In this document: piece by piece, positions 1 to 7,225 of the stretch | How the letters are laid out: every line of letters starts with the position of its first letter | Numbering within the stretch: the first letter of the stretch is position 1 | Assembly: GCF_001027925.1 (NCBI RefSeq) | Contig: NZ_LECT01000025.1 | Span: forward strand, 62,001-126,000 | Direction: 5' to 3' | Source of the DNA: Rhodopirellula islandica | GTDB taxonomy: Bacteria; Planctomycetota; Planctomycetia; Pirellulales; Pirellulaceae | Length of the DNA: 64,000 nucleotides | Program-made: the position numbers and the translations under genes | Notes under the pieces: model-generated | Seen by the model: only the letters and a program-made list of their open reading frames with translations | Told to the model about the DNA's origin: nothing | Database searches by the model: none

Positions 1-93
1 AATCTGCGCAGAACTCACCGAGTGAGGCATCGCCAGAGCGAACAAAAAGCAACTGGCAAACAGCCTCAGTCCGAGCGTGTCGTGAAATGGCAT
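1..93 (-). CDS. N-terminus of a secreted protein, cut by the left edge
   Basis: Reading leftwards from an ATG at 93 gives 31 codons with no stop before the window edge. The peptide starts MPFHDTLGLRLFASCFLFAL and continues through AMPHSVSSAQ, a clear Sec signal peptide: a short N-terminus with one Arg, a hydrophobic core, and a likely cleavage site after Ser-Ser-Ala. The mature protein lies outside the window, so its function cannot be named. Nothing else near it looks like a start, and the space to its right is repeat sequence. Confidence 0.6.
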   Translation of the reverse strand, partial: MPFHDTLGLRLFASCFLFALAMPHSVSSAQI

Positions 94-394
94 CGCGTGA
101 TTCAGCAGGGGGAAAGACGGACGGTTCTCATTGTACCCCAACAACCAGGACTTGGTTCAAGGTCTCGCCAGTCGCGACAACGTCGTTCAGTCGAGAAAGT
201 GACGTTGCGACGCATTCCATCCGGACAACACGCAGAATCGTTGCAATGAGACTTGGGAAGAATGGCGTGACAAGGATTGTTCCTCCATCGCTTCTCCTGG
301 CGTTCGATGACCTTGGATGCCGGGGCCAAGCGAAACGTTCACCCCCGATACCGTTTCGTTGCGGTTTTGTCCGGAACCCGCCGATTTCAAGCGG

Positions 395-620
395 GATTTC
401 GTACGGTGCACCTCTCTCGAAACGAAGTTTTTGGGGAGTTCGAGCGACGCCGTTCAGGCGTACGCGAGGGTGAGGGCCGAGCATGGGGAGCGGCGCGGAT
501 TGCCACTCCCCCGGAAATCTCACTGAACGCTCGCTTTCCCGCCCGCTCCCGCTGTGGAGGTCGTGCAGTTTTGAAGTACCGTGTTGCCAAGCGTTTATGA
601 TCACCCTCCCTTGGGACGTT
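395..620 (-). repeat. Dispersed repeat family A, reverse copy
   Basis: This stretch matches, as the reverse complement and with scattered changes, the region around 59530-59745. Shared blocks include GGAGGTCGTGCAGTTTTGA near 555, the segment around the Ala/Leu-like 'aacggcgtcgc' core, and the block ending in an AAACGAAGT-type sequence near 420. The open frames across it are an artefact of the repeat, with no start signal and no family resemblance. I see no gene between 94 and 994. Confidence 0.6.
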
Positions 621-800
621 CGAAAAATAAATGGTGGCGGGCGTCTGGGTATCGCCCCGGATGGGGCCGTCATGCTTCGCTCGGGGCGGAAGCCCCGAGA
701 GACCGATGCCGGAAAACAAACGGTCGCCCCGGATGGGGCCGTCGTGGGAGTTGGGGGGGGGCCCTCGCTCACGCTTCGGGTTGTGATGGGTGGTTGCTGC
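605..800 (+). repeat. Dispersed repeat family B
   Basis: The block GGACGTTCGAAAAA near 615, followed by AAATGGTGGC and then GCCCCGGATGGGGCCGTC, recurs at 40775-40890. Within this copy the GCCCCGGATGGGGCCGTC core appears twice (near 654 and 724), and the second is followed by a TCGCTCACGCTTCGGGTTGT segment also present at 40860. It is non-coding and repetitive. Confidence 0.6.
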
Positions 801-930
801 AGAAACCCGCCAAAACCCAGCACCAAAAAACTGCACGACCTCCGCAGCGGGAGGGGTCGGGAAGCGAGCGTGCAGTGAGATTTCCGGGGGAGGGCAGGAC
901 ACGCCCCTTCCCATGCTCGGGCCCAATACC
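797..930 (+). repeat. Dispersed repeat family A, partial forward copy
   Basis: The segment carries AAAACTGCACGACCTCC near 827, then a GAGCGTGCAGTGAGATTTCC block and CCCATGCTCGGGCCC near 910. The same order occurs at 59570-59675, and inverted at 395-585. It ends before the DUF1080 gene that finishes at 995. Confidence 0.55.
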
Positions 931-994
931 GCTCCATTGGTAGCAGGCACACGGGAGTGTGCCTGCCGTCCGGTTTCAGTGAGCTGGTGGGAGT

Positions 995-1807
995 TCACTC
1001 CGCTTCGCTGAGGGGCGTTTCTTTCTTGCCGTCGCGAAGGAAGGGCTCGCGGGTTTGTTCGCCCGAGGCCGATTGAAACTCTCGCACCCACATGTTGCGG
1101 AACCGGACAGGGTTGCTGTGATCCTGCAATGAGATTGGGCCTTTGGGGCCGTGCGCTGAGTACGCCGGTGGTCGGTTGTAAGGCGTGTCACCTTTCAATT
1201 CAAAGTGATTCAGAATCAGCACGCCGTTGTGAACCGCGGTGATGTAGGCGGGGCTTTCCAGTTCACCCGATTCGGTGAAGCGAGGGGCCGTCCAGAAAAT
1301 GTCGTAGGTGTTCCATTCGCCTGGCGGACGCATGGCGTTGGCAGCCGGCGGGGTTTGCTTGTAGATCGCGCCAGCCTGGCCGTCGTGGTAGGTTTGGTTC
1401 TCGTAGGAATCCAACACCTGAATCTCGTAGCGACCCATCAAGAAAATGCCGCTGTTGCCGCGACCTTGGCCGTTGCCCTTGGCTGGGACCGGAGCCGACC
1501 ACTCCACGTGGAGTTGGCAATCGCCAAACTCTTCCTTGGAAGTGACCGTGCCTTTTCCGGTGACCAGAACATCGCCATCGGTTGTCCAGCCCTGGATGTT
1601 TTTCCAGTTCTGCACGTCCTCGGCACCGCCGAACAAAACCGTTGCGTCGGAGGGTGGGTCAGCGGCCGTGGCACCCGGGGTGATGATCGGTGGCGTCTGC
1701 CAAGTGATCCCGTTGAGGTACTCCTCGCCAAAGCTGGGTGAGCAAAGCGTGGGCAGGGACAAAGCGGCGAGCGAGAGAGCAAGCGTGGTGAAACGGCGGT
1801 GAAGCAT
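995..1807 (-). CDS. Secreted DUF1080 (3-keto-disaccharide hydrolase-like) protein
   Basis: 270 residues from the ATG at 1807. That start was chosen because a good signal peptide follows at once (MLHRRFTTLALSLAALSLP, then TLCSPSFGEE); the longer open frame adds 26 unlikely residues. The body has the DUF1080 pattern: an LFGG..D...W opening, a GDCQLHVEW strand, RGNSGIFLMGRYEIQVLDS, GAIYKQTPP, GEWNTYDI, and a final ISLQDHSNPVRFRNMWVRE strand. The family is a concanavalin-like beta-sandwich, very abundant in planctomycetes, with some members acting on 3-keto-sugars. Here it probably acts in the periplasm on carbohydrate. The substrate cannot be read from the sequence, and no partner gene is adjacent. 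Confidence 0.85.
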   Translation of the reverse strand: MLHRRFTTLALSLAALSLPTLCSPSFGEEYLNGITWQTPPIITPGATAADPPSDATVLFGGAEDVQNWKNIQGWTTDGDVLVTGKGTVTSKEEFGDCQLHVEWSAPVPAKGNGQGRGNSGIFLMGRYEIQVLDSYENQTYHDGQAGAIYKQTPPAANAMRPPGEWNTYDIFWTAPRFTESGELESPAYITAVHNGVLILNHFELKGDTPYNRPPAYSAHGPKGPISLQDHSNPVRFRNMWVREFQSASGEQTREPFLRDGKKETPLSEAE

Positions 1808-2176
1808 GGCGTTGGGTTCAGGGGGGGGAAAGAGGAGGGAAACAGGACGCGTCCATTCTAGCTGAACGATTTCGGTTGGGGTCACGATTGGAAAGACGGG
1901 ATTCAGACGCTCAGCGACGAGCTTTCTGGTGTCGCCTGGGTTATTGGGGCCGAGGAACAGGCCGGATCATTGGCATCTTCGTTTCAATGGTTTGACCGGT
2001 TGGGATCAATCGCGCCGGAGGCGGCAAAGATCGCCTGAACCCGTCTTGCGGGATCGAGGAGGCTTCGACATAATTCGCGTCTCGATGGAGCCAGGCACGT
2101 CTTCCTTGTGGAGACATCCCCCCGCGAAACTATCTTCGTGTGGTCGCCAGCGGCCTCATCGACATTTTCAGAAGAA
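1808..2176. other. Intergenic, no gene seen
   Basis: About 370 bases between the DUF1080 gene and tRNA-Leu. I see no supported coding frame. The region should hold the divergent promoters of the two neighbours, but I could not pick a convincing -35/-10 pair. Confidence 0.5.
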
Positions 2177-2260
2177 GCCGAAGTGGCGGAATTGGCAGAC
2201 GCGCTGGATTCAAAATCCAGTTGGAGCAATCCAGTGAGGGTTCGAGTCCCTCCTTCGGTA
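2177..2260 (+). tRNA. tRNA-Leu, anticodon CAA
   Basis: Class II tRNA of 84 bases. The acceptor stem GCCGAAG (2177-2183) pairs with CTTCGGT (2253-2259), with a G-U at the first pair, and A2260 is the discriminator base. The anticodon arm is CTGGA-TTCAAAA-TCCAG, so the anticodon is CAA and it reads UUG. A long variable arm follows, and the T arm contains GTTCGAGTC. CCA is not encoded. Confidence 0.96.
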
Positions 2261-2274
2261 CTTCTTCGAACATC

Positions 2275-2303
2275 GCCCGGACCAACAGGCCCGGGCTTTT
2301 TTT
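2275..2303 (+). terminator. Rho-independent terminator of tRNA-Leu
   Basis: Stem GCCCGG (2275-2280) / CCGGGC (2291-2296), a 10-base loop and seven T residues (2297-2303), 15 bases past the tRNA end. This is a canonical intrinsic terminator. Confidence 0.85.
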
Positions 2304-2542
2304 ATGCGCCGACCCAAAGTAGGCCGGACCAAGCGGAGTGCTGTTCCGGCAGCCAGCAGACGCAGCGCGACCAGCGGGCAATAGGACGCAGCGTTTGTTC
2401 CGGCAGGGGTGAGTTGGACGTGGTGGCCGCATCGGCGTGGTTGCCGTGGCTGCGTCCCTTCGGTCCTTGATACGGCCTCCTTGGCGGGGGCACCGGTTGA
2501 TTGCTCATCATTCAATCATTCTTCACTTCTCAAGGACCAAGC

Positions 2543-3208
2543 ATGACCAGCCTCAAACAACAAACTGACGCCCAGATTGAAAGGACTCGGCAAGCGAAAC
2601 CGGAATTCATGCAGTCGGTCGATGAGCTCTTGGCACAGGCCAAGGGGTTTCAGGACGGTGGCAACGCGATCGCCGTCGGTGAGCAGGCTCCCGGATTCGA
2701 ATTGCCAAACGCGAAAGGCGCGACGGTGTCGCTTGCCAAGTTGCTCGATCGCGGTCCCGTGGTCGTGACGTTCTATCGTGGTGGCTGGTGCCCGTACTGC
2801 AACTTGCAACTGCGCGCGATGCAGGAACGCTTGCCTGAGATTCACAACCTCGGTGCGGAGTTGGTGGCGATCAGTCCCCAAGTGCCAGACGAGTCACTGT
2901 CGCAAACCGAACGTGACGAACTTCAATTTGTGGTCTTGTCCGACCAGGACGCGCGCGTCGCGGAGCAATACGGCGTGGCTTGGAAGGTCCCGGCTGTATT
3001 GACCGATCACATGAAGCAGGACCGCGGGCTCGAGCTGAGCAAAATCAACAACGGAAACGGAGATGTGCTGCCGATTCCGGGCACGTTTGTGCTGACCAAT
3101 GACGGCGTGGTTGCGTGGCGCTACGTCAACGTCGACTATCGAACCCGAGCCGAACCGGATGACATCATCGCGGCCCTGCAAAAACTTTCGGTTCCCACAC
3201 CGAAGTGA
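2543..3208 (+). CDS. AhpC/TSA-family peroxiredoxin-like protein
   Basis: 221 residues from the ATG at 2543, preceded by AAGGACC at a proper Shine-Dalgarno distance. The thioredoxin-fold core has VVVTFYRGGWCPYCNLQLRA, with Cys83 and Cys86 in a C-P-Y-C pair at the position of the peroxidatic site. Downstream are LVAISPQ, FVVLSDQDARVAEQYGV and PIPGTFVLTNDGVVAWRYV, which are typical of the AhpC/TSA 'peroxiredoxin-like' group. The expected role is reduction of hydroperoxides in the cytoplasm using a thiol donor. There is no signal peptide. It is probably transcribed alone, since a terminator lies upstream and the next gene is on the other strand. Confidence 0.88.
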   Translation: MTSLKQQTDAQIERTRQAKPEFMQSVDELLAQAKGFQDGGNAIAVGEQAPGFELPNAKGATVSLAKLLDRGPVVVTFYRGGWCPYCNLQLRAMQERLPEIHNLGAELVAISPQVPDESLSQTERDELQFVVLSDQDARVAEQYGVAWKVPAVLTDHMKQDRGLELSKINNGNGDVLPIPGTFVLTNDGVVAWRYVNVDYRTRAEPDDIIAALQKLSVPTPK

Positions 3209-3408
3209 ACGGGATGGCGAGAGTCGCACCGAGGTGCTTTGCCGTGTTCACCGGCGGTCGCGTGCCGGAGCAGGACAGCCGATCGCTCGGTTCAAGCGGT
3301 GGCTTCGCATTCCGTTGGCCATGGAAGCAACCTGCGTCCAGATGATTCCAACGAGCGTTCGCAAGTGTGCCGAGACAGTGTCATCGACCTTTCCCATGTC
3401 TGCGATTC

Positions 3409-3834
3409 TCAAAGCCCTTTGCTGAGCGTCGCCAGTAGCGTCCTCGCTCGGCTGGTTCGGCCGTTGAGCATCGTGGCCGGCAAAGAGTCAACCTGGAAGG
3501 TGGTGGCGCCTTCCATCAGCTGCGGATCCACGTCATCGAGCTTTCGAAAGGCCATCGACCAATCATCGAAACTTCGGGTTTTGATGTTTCCTTGGTACAT
3601 GACGTCGACCGAGGTGTGGCGATCATCGACGGTGATGACTTGCATCAGTTGTTCGATGGTGTCTTGCTCGCCTTCGATCAACTGAATGAACTCCCGGGTT
3701 TGGTCGCTGTAGAGCAGAATGCCAGTCACGCTCAAACGAGCGTTCTTTTGGCGCGACTGGTCGAGCAAACTTTTCAGGCCCTCCGCGGACATGTCGCGCG
3801 TTGCAACACTGCAATAAACAAGTTCCGTCAACAT
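3409..3834 (-). CDS. Short BLUF-domain blue-light sensor
   Basis: About 141 residues from the ATG at 3834 (position read from the frame; allow 2 bases). The start MLTELVYCSVATRDMS is the usual BLUF opening. The flavin-photocycle residues can be placed by comparison with AppA: Tyr7 (for Tyr21), Asn31 in KNARLSVTGILLY (for Asn45), Gln51 in REFIQLIEGE (for Gln63, with a two-residue loop insertion), and Trp92/Met94 in DDWSMAF. The domain fills residues 1 to about 100, and the remaining 40 have no recognised output domain. It therefore belongs to the short BLUF proteins that act through protein-protein contact. It should bind FAD and respond to blue light. Its neighbour on the same strand is the TolC-like gene, 119 bases away. 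Confidence 0.88.
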   Translation of the reverse strand: MLTELVYCSVATRDMSAEGLKSLLDQSRQKNARLSVTGILLYSDQTREFIQLIEGEQDTIEQLMQVITVDDRHTSVDVMYQGNIKTRSFDDWSMAFRKLDDVDPQLMEGATTFQVDSLPATMLNGRTSRARTLLATLSKGL

Positions 3835-3952
3835 GATGTTCCCTTGGTCAGACTCGGTGGTGCTGGAAGCTTTTCCAGGATCGAGAGTGATGGTTTGGAG
3901 CGAGCTCGCGAGCCCGTACACGAGGCTCTGCACGAGGCCCTGCTCGAGTAAC

Positions 3953-5767
3953 CTACTCTTGGTCGGATGGATTGTCTTGCAGGTCCAGTGAAGTGGGCAG
4001 GTCACTGGGGGGGAGTTGGGAAACCGTCATCGCTTGTTCGAGTGGATCCAAACCAAGTGCGATCTGCATTTGAGCCAATGCGGCGAACCAGTTTTGCTGG
4101 GCCTCGATCAGTTTGATTTCGGTCTCGTTGGCTTTCGTTTCGAGCAGGTTCAGGTAGATCAGATCGATCTTGCCTCGTTCGAACGCGAATCGATAGCGAC
4201 CCAGCGTGTCGATGCTGGCCCGCAATGACGCTTCGGATTGCTCGACGATTTGGCCGGACAACGAGAGGGCATTGTAGGCGGTTTGCAGTTCGACGCCGAT
4301 CTTGTCGCGAACGAAACGCAGTTTCTGATTCGTTTGAGCGATTTTCGCCGTGGTCGATTGAACTTTGCCACGCGCCTTGCGTCGTTGGATCGGGACTTCG
4401 CTGGTGAAGCCGATTACCAATTCGAATTCACCCTTGTCGTCGGACTTGGTCGCCGGTTCACCCATGTCTTGCGAAGCTTCGGCAACGAAGTCCAAACGCG
4501 GCAGCATTTCGTTGCAGGCGAGTTGACGATCGAGTTGGATGCCGCGAATTTGGTACTGCAGAATCTGAGGCTCGGGGCGTCGGGACAGGGCGGCGGCGAG
4601 ATCGGCCTGGAAGTCACCCGGTGGTGGTGGCTGGATGGCGGGGAATTTCTGCGGGATCCATTGGTCATCGGGAACGATCGGGCGGCCCCCGTCGTCTCGT
4701 AGGAACAGTCCCAGCTTGAAGGCGGTCTCGCGATACTTGCGTTCGGTTTCCAGGACCTTGGTGGCGCGTTCCGCGATCAGTTGTTGGTTGAGGATCAAAT
4801 CAATCTCGGGGAACTTGCCGGCTTCGACACCCGCTTCGTATTGCTTGCCGCGTTCCTCGGCCAATTTCAGGAGCTCCTGTTGGGCCTGCAAAGCCGAGCC
4901 GGCGGCGACCCATTGCCAGTAATTCGTGGTGGCGTCCAGCGAGACACTCAGCAACGTTTGTTGAACCGTCGGCCCAACGGCTTGTCGTGCCAAAGAGGCT
5001 TGGAAGACCGCAACGCGTTGCGGGTCAATCGCCCGGCCTTGCAACAGCGGCTGGATGAGCGAGGTTTTGAATTCGCCCGCGTCATCGGTTTGGCGTTCTT
5101 TGTACCAAGGTTGGTAGTAACCGCGTCCGATCCGGTACCCGGCTTCGACGTAGCCGCCCCACCAGGTTTGCCGAGCGAGTTTCAATCCGTTGCGATAGTT
5201 TTCGTAGTACCCGGTTGGTTCCGCCAACGAGTACGCGTTGAGTTTGACGTCGTACGCCCCGCGCGCGGAAAGCAGTTCCCCGCTGGTCAAGCCGGCTTGC
5301 TGGCGAGCCTGCAGGATCTCTGGGTACGAACGATAAACGCTGGCGATGACGTCGGCCAAGACGAGAGCGTCGTCGTTGGTGGCCGCGGCGGTGGACGCGG
5401 AGCCATTGGTCGCAGGGATGGGGGCGGCAAGCGGATCCGTGGTTGGTGCGGCTGCAGGCTCCGCTTGTTCACTGTGCGCCACGCTGAGGAACTGCTGGAA
5501 CGACATCGAATCGGATTCGATCATCGTCCTCGCAGTAGCAGCATCTTGGGCGCGCGCGAGGTTGGGTGTCGCGAGATGCAAGGACGCAAGGGCAGCCACA
5601 ATCACGAACGTGAGCCGAGTGCGATGTCGGTTCGCGGATGAGCTGGCAGAGTTTGCGGCCCAGGTGGACTTTATGCCTTGGGCAATTTGATCTTGGATGC
5701 TTTGTCTTTTGATTCTTCCGGTTCCTCGTTGGCCACGACCGGTGGGAATCCATTGAGTTGACGCCAT
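3953..5767 (-). CDS. TolC-like outer membrane efflux protein
   Basis: About 604 residues. Two OEP repeats are visible: ADVIASVYRSYPEILQARQQ opens the first coiled hairpin, and a second set of long helices runs from DFQADLAAALSRRPE to NWFAALAQMQIALGLDP near the end. A hydrophobic stretch LTFVIVAALASLHLATP followed by ARAQD looks like a signal peptide, but it sits about 60 residues in. The start is uncertain. The ATG at 5767 (or 5806) would overlap the HlyD gene by about 100 to 135 bases, and a GTG near the hydrophobic stretch is possible. The protein should form the outer membrane and periplasmic tunnel for the HlyD/ABC genes encoded just upstream. Confidence 0.8.
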   Translation of the reverse strand: MASTQWIPTGRGQRGTGRIKRQSIQDQIAQGIKSTWAANSASSSANRHRTRLTFVIVAALASLHLATPNLARAQDAATARTMIESDSMSFQQFLSVAHSEQAEPAAAPTTDPLAAPIPATNGSASTAAATNDDALVLADVIASVYRSYPEILQARQQAGLTSGELLSARGAYDVKLNAYSLAEPTGYYENYRNGLKLARQTWWGGYVEAGYRIGRGYYQPWYKERQTDDAGEFKTSLIQPLLQGRAIDPQRVAVFQASLARQAVGPTVQQTLLSVSLDATTNYWQWVAAGSALQAQQELLKLAEERGKQYEAGVEAGKFPEIDLILNQQLIAERATKVLETERKYRETAFKLGLFLRDDGGRPIVPDDQWIPQKFPAIQPPPPGDFQADLAAALSRRPEPQILQYQIRGIQLDRQLACNEMLPRLDFVAEASQDMGEPATKSDDKGEFELVIGFTSEVPIQRRKARGKVQSTTAKIAQTNQKLRFVRDKIGVELQTAYNALSLSGQIVEQSEASLRASIDTLGRYRFAFERGKIDLIYLNLLETKANETEIKLIEAQQNWFAALAQMQIALGLDPLEQAMTVSQLPPSDLPTSLDLQDNPSDQE

Positions 5768-7020
5768 ATCTCTTGTCCCAAGGGAACGCGTTTGAGCAGC
5801 ACCCAACCATTTGCACGGACGCCTTGTCGGAGATATCGGTCATCTGGCCAACCATTCTCCCGATCAAAATGATTGTCCGGGGTCACCAGCACTCGAAAGT
5901 TACCTCGCCCATCGTCGGTCGGGAAAACTCGGTTGACTTTGCCGCCAAACGTGCCGACGGCGACGGACGGCCAACCGACAAATTGGACGGCGGGCCATCC
6001 CTCAAATTGAAGGCGGACCTGGGCCCCCTCTTGGATCAGGGGCATGTCATTGCCACTGACTTTCATTTCGACGGCCAGCTCATCGGTGTCGGGAACGATC
6101 ACGAACAGTTGATCGCCTTCTTTGATCGTGTCGCTGCCTTCGACGCCAAACCAATCTTGGATGCGTCCCGAACGAGGGGCTCGGATTTCGAGTCGGTCCA
6201 GTTCGCCACGCTTGTTCCGGATATCCAAGATTTCCTTTTCGATCGTGTTGATCTTTTGCATCGCGTCGAGCACTTTTTGCTCCGCGTCTCGATTTTTGAT
6301 CGCGATGTCCTGCATTTTGGCTTCGATTTCTTCTTCCTTGGAGATCAGAGCGGCGGACAATTCATGGACTGCGTTCTGAGATTTTTGAACCTTCGCGACC
6401 TGCGATTCGACCGCTTGCCGTTTGCTGAACAATTCCTCTCGCGACACCAGGCCCTTGCCCGCGACGTCTTCGGCGATCCGCAGTTGATTGCGTTTGTCTT
6501 GCAGTTCCGCCTCCATCGATGTCACCTCATTCTTGGCCTGTTCCCATTTTTGTTTGGACGCCTCGAGGTCTTGTTTCAGTGATTCGGTCAAGCTCCGTCC
6601 GCCGCTTTCCTGCAGGGTGACAGCTTGCTTGGCGACTTCGAGTCCGGACAGCGCGGCGGCCTCTTTGGATTCCATCGCGATGATTTGCGTGTCCATCTGC
6701 GAGATGCCGTCGACCGAGAAGGGAGACAATCGCAGCAGCAATTCATTTTGTTCCACGTAGCTGCCTTCCCGCAGACCCGCTTTGACGAATTCCACCACGC
6801 CCTTGGAAGGGCTGCGAACCGGTTGCGGGCGTTCTTGCGGGTCGATCGCGACGACGGTGCCAATGCCTTTCGCGGTTTGTTGCCAGGGAACAAACACCAT
6901 CGCGATGATCGACAGCAGCAAGCCTGCAAACGTGAGTTTGCCGACGAAGCGGATCCAATTGCCTGTGCGGACCAGTTGCATCGACGCAAAGTCGTCGGAC
7001 GAGTGATGGCCGTGAATCAT
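5671..7020 (-). CDS. HlyD-family membrane fusion (adaptor) protein
   Basis: 449 residues. A single transmembrane segment (about 29-46, FAGLLLSIIAMVFVPWQQ) is followed by a biotinyl-lipoyl half (RSPSKGVVEFVKAGLREGSY), a long coiled coil (about 90-270), the second lipoyl half (LEIRAPRSGRIQDWFGVEGS) and a beta-barrel domain ending near residue 425. This is the HlyD/EmrA plan: an inner-membrane adaptor linking an exporter to a TolC tunnel. It lies between the ABC gene (205 bases upstream) and the TolC gene it overlaps. I see no strong ribosome binding site before the ATG. Confidence 0.88.
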   Translation of the reverse strand: MIHGHHSSDDFASMQLVRTGNWIRFVGKLTFAGLLLSIIAMVFVPWQQTAKGIGTVVAIDPQERPQPVRSPSKGVVEFVKAGLREGSYVEQNELLLRLSPFSVDGISQMDTQIIAMESKEAAALSGLEVAKQAVTLQESGGRSLTESLKQDLEASKQKWEQAKNEVTSMEAELQDKRNQLRIAEDVAGKGLVSREELFSKRQAVESQVAKVQKSQNAVHELSAALISKEEEIEAKMQDIAIKNRDAEQKVLDAMQKINTIEKEILDIRNKRGELDRLEIRAPRSGRIQDWFGVEGSDTIKEGDQLFVIVPDTDELAVEMKVSGNDMPLIQEGAQVRLQFEGWPAVQFVGWPSVAVGTFGGKVNRVFPTDDGRGNFRVLVTPDNHFDRENGWPDDRYLRQGVRANGWVLLKRVPLGQEIWRQLNGFPPVVANEEPEESKDKASKIKLPKA

Positions 7021-7225
7021 GTGGTTGTATGGGGTGGATGGTTCAGCAATTCAAAACGTCAAAGCAGTCGTCCTTCGATCGCATCGCGTCGCAACGCAAC
7101 GGCTTAAGCCCTCTGGTGCCGTGAGACCGGAAGGCTGGCGTCCTATCGCTAAAATTGAAATCGGGAAATGGATTCGTGACAGTTTCAAAGGGGGTGAAAC
7201 GCGATGCAGGCAAAGGCAATCCGCC

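Noticed and set aside
128-952. A 274-residue frame on the minus strand across the left repeat cluster
   Set aside because: It runs through repeat copies A and B, has no start signal and no family motif. The same peptide fragments reappear wherever the repeat does.
2108-2470. Frames encoding a conserved-looking EVAELADALDSKSSWSN peptide
   Set aside because: This is the well-known false translation of a tRNA-Leu gene, which lies at 2177-2260.
4781-5641. A 286-residue plus-strand frame inside the TolC-like gene
   Set aside because: It is antisense to a clear TolC-like protein; the frame is open because of third-base GC bias.
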